A stretch of DNA of 23,210 nucleotides from the NCBI GenBank assembly GCA_964572065.1, contig CAZNER010000028.1:1-23210 (forward strand). The letters run 5' to 3'. The translations under genes were made by a program, and so were the position numbers. A model generated the notes under the pieces. The model had not been told where the DNA came from. It made no database searches and saw nothing but the letters and a program-made list of their open reading frames with translations. Source of the DNA: CAZNER01 sp964572065. Lineage in GTDB: Bacteria; Patescibacteriota; Dojkabacteria; JAHIVN01. Below are positions 8,804 through 16,681 of the stretch, one piece after another (the stretch's first letter is position 1; the number at the start of each line of letters is the position of its first letter).

Positions 8804-8842
8804 CACTTCCCCATTAACTCGCAAAGCAAGTTCTAGGGAGTG
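8804..8842. repeat. Stem-loop between the divergent promoters of the two modules
   Basis: CACTTCCC (8804-8811) pairs with GGGAGTG (8836-8842) with one bulged T. Inside, AACTCGC pairs with GCAAGTT around an AAA loop with one mismatch. A second inverted pair, AAGTTCT at 8828-8834 and AGAACTT at 8845-8851, overlaps it and could compete. No T-run follows. It sits in the 290-base gap between copy A and copy B, which otherwise holds only the two divergent promoters. Confidence 0.4.
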
Positions 8843-8908
8843 ACAGAACTTATTATGCTAAATCATGCGAACAGATAGGCCTTCATATTTTTGTTTATTT
8901 ATTATTTA

Positions 8909-8937
8909 TTGACAAAATCATATAAATTACTTAGTAT
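8909..8937 (+). promoter_or_regulatory. Promoter of the second fibre gene
   Basis: TTGACA at 8909-8914, a 17-base spacer, then TAGTAT at 8932-8937. The predicted start near 8944 leaves about 30 bases before the ATG at 8975. No Shine-Dalgarno site. Confidence 0.6.
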
Positions 8938-8974
8938 ATATTTAACTTCATTCACATAATCTTTTTAACCTTTT

Positions 8975-11900
8975 ATGTATATAAAATCTGTCCTTAAAAA
9001 TGAATCTAAAACTAGATATATTTTAATAGGTATTTTACTTCTACTTATATTTCCAATTTATACAATATTATTACAAAATAACACATCTGCAGCTACAGGT
9101 ATTTATGAAACAATAAATGCTCAAGGCAAACTTGTAGATGATGACGGCACAAATGCTTCCGCAACTTGTATAGGGACTAATTCATGTGATTTTAGATTCA
9201 CCATTTATGATGCTGATTCGGGTGGTAACAATTTATGGCAGGAAACTCACTCTGATGTAACAGTAACAGATGGTATATTTAATGTAAAACTCGGAAGTGT
9301 TACATCATTAAATGATGTTGATTTAGAAAATTTCAATAGAGATGACCTTTGGGTTGAAATAGAATTAGATGAGAACGGAGATGGAGACTTTACTGATCCA
9401 AATGACCAAACTTTTAATCCTAGAACACACATGTCATCAGTTGCTTATGCATTTAATGCTAAATACGTAGGAGGAATTGCCTCATCCGGCTTTATACAGC
9501 TCTCTCCCAGCTCTGCTCAAACTACCGGCAATGTTTCTACTTCTCTTATCCATCTTAATGAAAACGGTACCGGTTCGCCTAATTTGCTTGAACTTGAGGT
9601 TGCCGGCTCTGATATTTTTACTATTTCTAATGGAGGTGATATAACTACTACTGGTAATACTACTATTGCTAATACCAAATGGATTGGTCTAGGCAGCTCT
9701 GCCGGTAGAATTGTTTTTGACGATGATACTACCGATTACATTAATCTTTTGAATGCTAATGTTGGTATTGGTACTACCGTACCAAACTTTACACTTGATA
9801 TAAATGGAATAATTGGTATAAATGCAAATCAATTGATATACCATGCAGACGCACTTGATAGCTTTACTGGAACACTATTCATTAGTAATGGTGGCGGAAG
9901 CCTATCACATACTAGTGGAGATCAAGCCTACTACAATACAGCTCTAGGAATCAACTCTCTACTCAGCAACACTACAGGATTTAGTAACACTTCCATAGGA
10001 ACAGATGCTCTTTATAGTAATACTTCAGGAGGAAATAATACTGTACTAGGGTACAGTACTCTATATAGCAATACCACAGGTGAAAATAACATTGCAATTG
10101 GTGTAAATTCACTTTATACAAATACTACAGGAAACGATAATATTGCAATAGGCTATGGGGCTCTTTATAACAATACAGCTAGTGATAATGTAGCTATAGG
10201 AAATGCTACACTATCAGCAAACACCACTGGTTCTTTGAATGTCGCAATTGGATATTATGTGCTCTTAAATAACACCACAGGTAATTATAATACTGCCATA
10301 GGAACTTTAGCTGGAGAAAATATTACAGAAGGCGCAAAAAATACTTTTGTAGGTTATCAGGTTGGCTCTGGTATAACTACAGGAAGTAATAATACTATTA
10401 TAGGAAGCAGTGTTACAGGTCTAGCCTCTGATTTAAGCAATAGAATAATAATTGCTGATGGAGCAGGAAATATTAGAATTTATTCAGATAACAACGGTAA
10501 CATTGGTATAGGTACTACAAGTCTTAGTTATCTCTTAGAAGTTAATGGTACCCTTCAAGCAGATGACTTTTATTCAGAAGATGGTACTCAAGGCGGTTCT
10601 ACTACTACAGGTGGATTAACCTTTAAAGACGGTCTTTATACTTCTGGTTCTATTTCTAGTAGTGCTGAGTGGACAGATGGAGGAAACTATCTTTATCCTT
10701 CAGATAACACCGGTCAGGAATATATTTACATTGGTGGTAATTCTGATGGAACAGCTGAGATTAAACTTAATTACTCTGGCATTTCTTGGTTTACAGGTGG
10801 TAATGTCGGTATTGGTACTACTAATCCAAGTGCTAATCTTCACATTTACAGAGCTTCTTCCAGTTCCAACTTCTATGTCGAGTCAGACCTTGATACTGGT
10901 GAAGCCGGCTTCGAAGTCCTTGCTGATGATAGCTCTAATATCGTTATGCGTAAATACGGCAGCAACAAAGCAGGTACTTATCATGATGTTAGCCTTCAAG
11001 GCTTAGGCAGAATTGCTTCCAATAGCACTAATTTTATGATTGATACCATGCAGGATGGTAACATCATCTTTGCTAAAAGCACTGGTGAAACTATGCGCAT
11101 TAATACCAGCGGTAATGTCGGTATTGGTACTACTAACCCTATTGCTAATCTTCACATTTACAAAGCTTCTTCCAGTTCCAACTTCTATGTTGAGTCAGAC
11201 CTTGATACTGGTGAAGCCGGCTTCGAAATCCTTGCTGATGATAGTTCTAATATCGTTATGCGTAAATATGGCAGCAACAAAGCTGGTACTTATCATGATG
11301 TTAGCCTTCAAGGCTTAGGCAGAATCGCTTCTAATAGCACCAATTTTATGATTGATACCATGCAGGACGGCAACATCATTTTTGCTAAAAGCACTGGTGA
11401 AACTATGCGCATTAATACCAGCGGTAATGTTGGTATTGGTACTACCAACCCAGCAGCTAGACTTACTAGTTTCGGAACTGAAGGAAACCCAGCTACATCA
11501 GGAACTACTATCACAGGGCATTTTGCAATAGGAGGTTACTATAATAACAATATCCTAACTATGGGAACACAAAATGCATCTCCTTATGGCTCATGGTTAC
11601 AAACAACCAACATAAGCGATCTATCAATTGAATATCCTTTACTATTAAATCCTAATGGAGGCAACGTCGGCATCGGGACTACTACACCCTATATAAAACT
11701 TAATGTAAATGGTGTAATAGGAATAGGTAATGGTTCTGATGCTTATGCTAATCAAGGACATTCAGTTGAATTGCTAACTGATACAACATTTGGTGGTGTA
11801 AATGATGTACATACTGGAGTTAGAATGTACGCTTACGATATGAATGGTTGGGGTACCGCAAAACTAGGTATACAAACAAGTACAAACTGGAGAACTTATG

Positions 11901-13978
11901 AAACATCAGCTATTATTGGAAATGATTTAGCATATTTTAGCGGTAACGTCGGCATCGGAACGACAAGTCCAATATCTCAATTAGAAATTGTAGGAGATTC
12001 AGCTGGAGCATCTTCTGTACCAGAATTAGCACTTACAGGGGGAGGGTATAATATGTCAGACCTCTATGTGATGAATAGCTACAACGTTAATACTGGAGTA
12101 GGATATGCCGCAAAGGTTATAGGAGTGAACCTTCAAAATAGATTAGGAACTGGGAATCAGGTTTATTTAAGGGCAAATTCTGGTGGGATTACTTCTGCAG
12201 GAGCAATATATCTAGGTTCAGATGATGTAAATCAGGGAGTTTTTGGTGTCCTCGGTGCAACAGGTGCTCCAGGAACAGAATTATCACACCTGCTAACAGT
12301 AAAATCTAACGGCAACGTCGGCATCGGAACGACTAACCCTTCAGGAACGCTACAAGTACACGCAGCTTCAGGATACAATTCACAACTATATTTAAGTGAT
12401 GGTGATGTTGCACATGGTATGACTTCAAAAGTACCCACTAATACTTATGCGCATCTTGATCCAGCTTCGAGTACTGCTGGTGGCTTATTTATTGAAGGCT
12501 TATCTGATACAGGAACTAATGAAGGTTTGTTTTTTAGCGGTGTCTTAGGAAGTTCAAACCCTACTGACTCAGTTCCCGCATTCGTCATACGAGGTCAAAA
12601 ACAAAATGGTACAAGTGCTCAGGCATTAGGTAGTAATGAAACCGTTTTACAAATAAGGAACCATAGTACAAACCTTGTTACAATCTTAGGAAGCGGCAAT
12701 TTCGGTATAGGAGATACTACTCCGGATTATGATCTTGATGTTCCAGGTACAATCTATGCTGGTACAAGAGCTGGTGATCCTATTGATGTTGCTGAATGGA
12801 TAGAAGTACATTCTTCAAATATCAAAAATGGGAAAAATACAATTAAAAAGGGAGAATTAGTATGTGCTAGTAATGATGACAACAAAGCCATAAGATGTAA
12901 CAATACCAACAATGACATTCTTGGCATTGTCTCTACAAAACCTCATCTTATCATGGGAGAGGAACAATTTGATCATGATATATCTGTTCAACTTGCTCTT
13001 GCTGGTAGAGTTCCTGCTATTGTTGCTGCATTTAATTCTTCATCTTCTATAAATAATGGTGATTCAATTACTTATTCACCTATCTCAGGTATTGGAATGA
13101 AAACTACAACAACAGGTCCAACTGCTGGTAAAGGTTTAGAATCAACATCTCATTGGAATGAACATAATTGTTCTGTTGTTAATAATGTTGATAGTATTAA
13201 CTGGCCTAGCGATGATGGAACAAACCCTTCCAGGCCTTGTTATCGTATTCCTGTCTCATCCTTGGATGCTTCTATTAAAGATATTATCAAATCAAGGTAC
13301 AATTTATCTGATTCTGATTACTTCTATTTAGGTAAAATAATGGTTTTTATCAATGTCTCATGGCATGAAACTGAAAAATACACCTCTATACTCAATAATA
13401 TAATCTCTGATTATGACAATGGTCTTTTAGGCGGTTTAGGCGGTTCTGGTACTCTCGATTCTATCACCAACCTTACCATCACCGATACACTCAATTCTAA
13501 TATCATTTTATCAAACTCGGGAGTATTTAATTCCATTGAAGTTGATGATATCACTGTTAATAATAATCTCAGTGTTCATGGTCTCTTAACCTCCCACCAA
13601 ATTAAAACTGAAAAACTATATGCATTATCAAATAAAGATATCGTTCTTCAATTATCAGAATCTATAGGAGATACTTCTTTTGAGATACAAAACAGTGAAG
13701 GTGAAGTCGTATTTAGTGTAGATAGTGATGGAAAATTGTCATTTTCTTCTGATAAAGAAGATTCATCAGTTGGTACTTCTTCATTTGGCATCGGTGAGAC
13801 TGAGATAACTATTGAAACAAGTGTCGTAACCCTTGATTCCAAAGTCTTTGTTACTCCAAGAGATGATATAGGAAACACCACACTTTATGTTGAAGAAGCT
13901 GAAGAAGGTAGATTTAAAGTAATCATGGCTGATCCAAAAAGTTATGAAGTCAAATTTGACTGGTGGGTTATTAATTGA
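8975..13978 (+). CDS. Giant secreted fibre-like protein with YadA-like repeats, copy B
   Basis: 1667 residues. The signal peptide ends near residue 39 (NNTSA). The N-terminal beta domain (about 40-165) and the following segment, from GFIQLSPSSAQ to NANVGIGTT, closely match the first fibre protein. Residues about 323-485 are a 17-residue tandem array typical of YadA-like left-handed beta rolls. The stalk then carries nine GN(V/I/F)GIG-type repeats, including a 104-residue unit duplicated at about 609-816. Where the first protein has S74, this one has a different domain (about 1271-1460) with DVAEWIEV, KKGELVC, DILGIVSTKP and ALAGRVPAIV. That type of segment is common near the end of bacterial tail-fibre-like proteins and may be related to the autocleaving domain of phage neck appendages; I am unsure of that link. 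The last 170 or so residues, ending FDWWVIN, are shared with the first fibre protein. Confidence 0.8.
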   Translation: MYIKSVLKNESKTRYILIGILLLLIFPIYTILLQNNTSAATGIYETINAQGKLVDDDGTNASATCIGTNSCDFRFTIYDADSGGNNLWQETHSDVTVTDGIFNVKLGSVTSLNDVDLENFNRDDLWVEIELDENGDGDFTDPNDQTFNPRTHMSSVAYAFNAKYVGGIASSGFIQLSPSSAQTTGNVSTSLIHLNENGTGSPNLLELEVAGSDIFTISNGGDITTTGNTTIANTKWIGLGSSAGRIVFDDDTTDYINLLNANVGIGTTVPNFTLDINGIIGINANQLIYHADALDSFTGTLFISNGGGSLSHTSGDQAYYNTALGINSLLSNTTGFSNTSIGTDALYSNTSGGNNTVLGYSTLYSNTTGENNIAIGVNSLYTNTTGNDNIAIGYGALYNNTASDNVAIGNATLSANTTGSLNVAIGYYVLLNNTTGNYNTAIGTLAGENITEGAKNTFVGYQVGSGITTGSNNTIIGSSVTGLASDLSNRIIIADGAGNIRIYSDNNGNIGIGTTSLSYLLEVNGTLQADDFYSEDGTQGGSTTTGGLTFKDGLYTSGSISSSAEWTDGGNYLYPSDNTGQEYIYIGGNSDGTAEIKLNYSGISWFTGGNVGIGTTNPSANLHIYRASSSSNFYVESDLDTGEAGFEVLADDSSNIVMRKYGSNKAGTYHDVSLQGLGRIASNSTNFMIDTMQDGNIIFAKSTGETMRINTSGNVGIGTTNPIANLHIYKASSSSNFYVESDLDTGEAGFEILADDSSNIVMRKYGSNKAGTYHDVSLQGLGRIASNSTNFMIDTMQDGNIIFAKSTGETMRINTSGNVGIGTTNPAARLTSFGTEGNPATSGTTITGHFAIGGYYNNNILTMGTQNASPYGSWLQTTNISDLSIEYPLLLNPNGGNVGIGTTTPYIKLNVNGVIGIGNGSDAYANQGHSVELLTDTTFGGVNDVHTGVRMYAYDMNGWGTAKLGIQTSTNWRTYETSAIIGNDLAYFSGNVGIGTTSPISQLEIVGDSAGASSVPELALTGGGYNMSDLYVMNSYNVNTGVGYAAKVIGVNLQNRLGTGNQVYLRANSGGITSAGAIYLGSDDVNQGVFGVLGATGAPGTELSHLLTVKSNGNVGIGTTNPSGTLQVHAASGYNSQLYLSDGDVAHGMTSKVPTNTYAHLDPASSTAGGLFIEGLSDTGTNEGLFFSGVLGSSNPTDSVPAFVIRGQKQNGTSAQALGSNETVLQIRNHSTNLVTILGSGNFGIGDTTPDYDLDVPGTIYAGTRAGDPIDVAEWIEVHSSNIKNGKNTIKKGELVCASNDDNKAIRCNNTNNDILGIVSTKPHLIMGEEQFDHDISVQLALAGRVPAIVAAFNSSSSINNGDSITYSPISGIGMKTTTTGPTAGKGLESTSHWNEHNCSVVNNVDSINWPSDDGTNPSRPCYRIPVSSLDASIKDIIKSRYNLSDSDYFYLGKIMVFINVSWHETEKYTSILNNIISDYDNGLLGGLGGSGTLDSITNLTITDTLNSNIILSNSGVFNSIEVDDITVNNNLSVHGLLTSHQIKTEKLYALSNKDIVLQLSESIGDTSFEIQNSEGEVVFSVDSDGKLSFSSDKEDSSVGTSSFGIGETEITIETSVVTLDSKVFVTPRDDIGNTTLYVEEAEEGRFKVIMADPKSYEVKFDWWVIN
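9941..10420 (+). repeat. 51-bp tandem coding repeats (17-residue YadA-like array)
   Basis: About ten successive units with consensus AIGxxALYxNTTGxxNT, for example AIGVNSLYTNTTGNDNI and AIGYYVLLNNTTGNYNT. The period is 17 residues, with one unit of 16. Conserved Ile-Gly and Asn-Thr positions predict a stacked beta-roll. Units are diverged at the DNA level, so the array is not a fresh expansion. Confidence 0.85.
10799..11422 (+). repeat. 312-bp in-frame tandem duplication within the fibre gene
   Basis: Unit 1 is 10799-11110 and unit 2 is 11111-11422, starting at the GNVGIGTT motif. Counted by eye they differ at 15 of 312 positions, and only three changes alter the protein (Ser to Ile, Arg to Lys, Val to Ile). 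Each unit encodes one complete 104-residue stalk module. Confidence 0.9.
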
Positions 13979-14090
13979 GGAGTTGATTGTTGCTGGTTCT
14001 GGGTTCTTGGATATTGAATGTTGATGATTAATATAATTTAGTTGATTAATGATTAATATGATCGATGGTTTGAGATTAAGTCACTCGAAA

Positions 14091-14116
14091 TGATTGAAAC
14101 AATCAACTTGTTTTTT
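14091..14116 (+). terminator. Possible terminator of the second fibre gene
   Basis: TGATTG, loop AAA, CAATCA, then five bases and six T. The six-pair stem is AT-rich and the T-run is displaced, so it would be a weak terminator at best. It is the first hairpin with a T-run after the stop at 13978. Confidence 0.3.
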
Positions 14117-14188
14117 CCATTATAATGAATTGAGCACTTTTTAATGTAATCTTATTACAATTGTTAAATCATGGGTGTGGGGGAATTA

Positions 14189-14275
14189 CGTGGTGGAAAT
14201 ATTAACAGTCGAGAGTAATCCGCCAGACATTAATTCCTCCACGATTTTTGTGGTACTTTTTATAAAAAAGTACCA
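14189..14275. repeat. Structured island: imperfect hairpin followed by a perfect 11-bp palindrome
   Basis: CGTGGTGGAA (14189-14198) pairs with TTCCTCCACG (14234-14243) with one mismatch, and a further ATTAA/TTAAT pairing is possible inside. TTTTT follows at 14245-14249. Directly after lies TGGTACTTTTT (14251-14261), loop ATA, AAAAAGTACCA (14265-14275), a perfect inverted repeat. The two in series could be tandem terminators or the remains of a small palindromic mobile element. No second copy is in the window. Confidence 0.5.
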
Positions 14276-14438
14276 AAGTACAAATTTTTACAAAAAAGCT
14301 CTAAGATATATCTTACAAAAAGATGTCAGTTCTATTATTATCTCATCCCATTCTACGCTACAAAGAAACCATAATGTAAATAAAGATAAAACACTTTTAG
14401 AATAATTCCTCAATCTATAACTTATTACCATTTTTTGT

Positions 14439-14444
14439 TATACT
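14439..14444 (+). promoter_or_regulatory. -10 box of the copy B Fn3-like gene
   Basis: TATACT within TTTTGTTATACT, the same string as at the promoter before 3960. No clear -35 element. The predicted leader is about 40 bases to the ATG at 14491. Confidence 0.35.
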
Positions 14445-14490
14445 GTATTAGTTTTGAAATAATATATAAATATTGAATCTTAATCGTTCT

Positions 14491-15714
14491 ATGAACTTAC
14501 AACCTCGAACCAAGAACAAAACAACCAAAAACTTTTTATTTATCGGAATCTTTACTTTAATAGCTCTTATTTATATAACAAGAGCTAATCTTATTTACGC
14601 TGATGATGTAAGTTCCGACGATTTCCAAATAAAAGATTTCACACTAGGAAGCGAAGGAGGAGAGGAACAGTCAAGTTCGGATTTTAGGCTCATGCAGTCT
14701 ATAGGAGATAATCTAAATGATGAGCGTTTTACCTCTACTAACTATAAACTCGGTGTTGGAACTACTTTCAACTGGATGGCAACGGCTCCTTCTATTACTT
14801 GTTTTGAAACTACAACTGAAGGCTCTACAAACTGCTCTGATGCTGATGTCAATCCTGACGGCATGGTAATGCTTTGTGGAGATGGAGGATGTTATGACAA
14901 AGCAAGGTTTGAATTAAATTCAGAAAATAATCCTTCTGATACTCTTTACTCTGTCCAAATAACTACTGACTCTGGATGGAATTCATGGGACTTTATTGAC
15001 GGTTCCACTTTCTTAATTGAAAACTCTTCTAATCATGACATTAATGACTACTTAACTGAAAGCTCTTGGGAAGGAACAGTTTCAAGTTTTAATGTTTATG
15101 GTTTATCTTATGGAACGACATATTATCTCAGAGCTACGGCTCTCCATGGCGACTTTACAGAATCAAATCCTGGTCCAGACTCATCAGCAACAACAGCTCA
15201 ACCTCAGATTACATTTGATATTGATATAGCTGGAACAGGAGGTTCAAGCTCAGAGACATCTGCACCTTATACAATAAATCTCGGGACACTCAAATATGGA
15301 AACATCACAACAGCTTCTGATTTAATTTGGATGGACATAGGAACAAATCTAAATGGCGGAGCCAAAATATATGTTAGAGACAGTTACTCTGGTTTGTATA
15401 GCTCCTCACAATCATATACTTTAAGTTCATCTGATACTGATCTAACTTCAAATACAGGTTACGGACTACAGGAATACTCTTCAACCGAATCTTATCTAGG
15501 TCCATTAACTGTTGAATCTTCATTTGGAAATGGAGGAAATATTGTAGGAGGTATAGCTAATTTAATATACTCAGAACCAGTTTATAATACAAACTCAAAT
15601 CCGCTTTATGAAGGAAGATGCAGTTTGTACATAAAAGCAAGACCTGCTGAAGATACTCCAAAGTCAGATGATTACACTGACAATATAATAATGACTGTTA
15701 CTGGAGATTATTAA
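14491..15714 (+). CDS. Secreted Fn3-like plus WxL-like surface protein, copy B
   Basis: 407 residues from the ATG at 14491. An upstream TTG at 14473 is in frame, but the ATG gives MNLQPRTKNK, which aligns with MNQQPRTKNK of the copy A protein. Signal peptide cleavage is likely after Ala37 (IYA/DD). The Fn3-like domain (about 93-235) is 129 of 142 identical to copy A, including LCGDGGCYDKARF. The C-terminal WxL-like domain (about 240-407) has LGTLKYGNITT...TNLNGG, with LG at the same residue number (264-265) as in copy A, but is less conserved. Synonymous positions differ widely between the copies, so the duplication is old and the protein is under constraint. It ends one base before the stop of the convergent DUF916-like gene. 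Confidence 0.75.
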   Translation: MNLQPRTKNKTTKNFLFIGIFTLIALIYITRANLIYADDVSSDDFQIKDFTLGSEGGEEQSSSDFRLMQSIGDNLNDERFTSTNYKLGVGTTFNWMATAPSITCFETTTEGSTNCSDADVNPDGMVMLCGDGGCYDKARFELNSENNPSDTLYSVQITTDSGWNSWDFIDGSTFLIENSSNHDINDYLTESSWEGTVSSFNVYGLSYGTTYYLRATALHGDFTESNPGPDSSATTAQPQITFDIDIAGTGGSSSETSAPYTINLGTLKYGNITTASDLIWMDIGTNLNGGAKIYVRDSYSGLYSSSQSYTLSSSDTDLTSNTGYGLQEYSSTESYLGPLTVESSFGNGGNIVGGIANLIYSEPVYNTNSNPLYEGRCSLYIKARPAEDTPKSDDYTDNIIMTVTGDY

Positions 15715-15715
15715 A

Positions 15716-16663
15716 CTATAAATATCTTCTCTTTAAAATTCTAAATAAAGAAATTCCAGCCAAAATTAAAGCAAATACCCCGATAATTATAGCTATATGT
15801 TTTAATGGCACTATATAAAAATATGTCTCTGCCTGCGATACAGCTGTCTTATCTGAATTATGGTAAATTTCTGCAACTGCTGTATATTTACCAAAATCTG
15901 GTATCAACTTGAAATTACTCTTTCTACTCCACGGTATTCTTTCCTCAAGTTTCTGTCCCTGAATTAAATAAACATATTTATCATTTACTGTTAATGTATC
16001 AGATAAAAGCATCCCATTTCTATCATAAATATGAATACTCCCTCTGGGATGAATAAATGTGTTTCCAGTATTTTCAAGTATTAAATTAAAAACAGCTTCA
16101 GTAGAAAAAATAATTTTCTTATGGACATTAAACTCATTTATACGGGCCAGTGAACTCATACTCTTATCCCCACTATCTGAAACATTTAAATATATCAAAG
16201 AACTTATAATATCTGTAACTTCAACTGTTGTTTCTTCTTGTCCAGAAAATTTCGTTTTGTAAAGAATAACCGGATAATAACTTTTAATCTCAGCATCACT
16301 TGGAATAGATAATTTAAACAGGAATTCTTTTACAGAATTAGGTTCAATCTCATAATCTGTATCTTCTGACGAAAGCCACACAGCTGGCTTTTGACTACTT
16401 TCTCCTTCTTTTATTACTAATCTATCTTCGTTAACAAGTGATTCTAAATTTATATTCTCAAAAGATATATCAATATATAACTTTTCATTTGTATTATTCC
16501 TCAATTCAGCTTCAAGATATATTTCTTCCCCACACGTAGTATCTATCTCATAAACAACAGGAGACACAGTTATCGCCTCGACATCATCATAAGCACTTAT
16601 AGAATCTGCATAAAAAAATATCAAAAGTAGTGAAATTCCTGTTACTAAAATTATTTTCTTCAT
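15716..16663 (-). CDS. DUF916-like membrane-anchored surface protein (second type), copy B
   Basis: 315 residues from the ATG at 16663. A TTG at 16678 is in frame but has no ribosome-binding site, and the ATG gives a clean signal peptide, MKKIILVTG, cleaved near Ala24 (ISA/YD). The first beta domain has SPVVYEID near residue 33 and PAVWLSSED near 87. The second has ENTGNTFIHPRGSIHIYD near 198 and TVNDKYVYLIQGQ near 220, matching NTGDIHLQPRGSIYL and LTINDKMVYLLPGQ of the copy A protein. C-terminal helix at about 288-307, then the short tail RILKRRYL. Eighteen bases separate its start from the stop of the upstream partner, so the two are probably co-transcribed. Confidence 0.7.
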   Translation of the reverse strand: MKKIILVTGISLLLIFFYADSISAYDDVEAITVSPVVYEIDTTCGEEIYLEAELRNNTNEKLYIDISFENINLESLVNEDRLVIKEGESSQKPAVWLSSEDTDYEIEPNSVKEFLFKLSIPSDAEIKSYYPVILYKTKFSGQEETTVEVTDIISSLIYLNVSDSGDKSMSSLARINEFNVHKKIIFSTEAVFNLILENTGNTFIHPRGSIHIYDRNGMLLSDTLTVNDKYVYLIQGQKLEERIPWSRKSNFKLIPDFGKYTAVAEIYHNSDKTAVSQAETYFYIVPLKHIAIIIGVFALILAGISLFRILKRRYL

Positions 16664-16681
16664 ATATTTAAAATTCAAATA

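Larger units (their letters stand above)
13979..14490. other. Gene-free stretch with inverted repeats after the second fibre gene
   Basis: No convincing gene. A 76-codon frame at 14175-14405 runs through two hairpins and looks accidental. The stretch holds, in order: a GGTTCTGGGTTCTTGG motif (13995-14010) shared in form with copy A; near-repeats of TTGATTAATGATTAATATGAT (14024-14061); a weak terminator-like hairpin (14091-14116); a strongly structured island (14189-14275); and the -10 box of the next gene (14439-14444). Confidence 0.6.

Noticed and set aside
9941..10420. Regular 51-base repeats that might be taken for a CRISPR array
   Set aside because: The repeats are in frame with a period of 17 residues, are diverged from each other and have no spacer-like segments; they encode a YadA-type array.
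815..13978. Possible prophage, given tail-fibre-like proteins with an S74 domain
   Set aside because: No capsid, terminase, portal, tail or integrase genes are present, and both fibre proteins have N-terminal secretion signals, which phage virion fibres lack.
14175..14405. 76-codon open frame on the plus strand in the gene-free stretch
   Set aside because: It runs through two hairpins, has no start signal, and its composition does not look like the neighbouring proteins.
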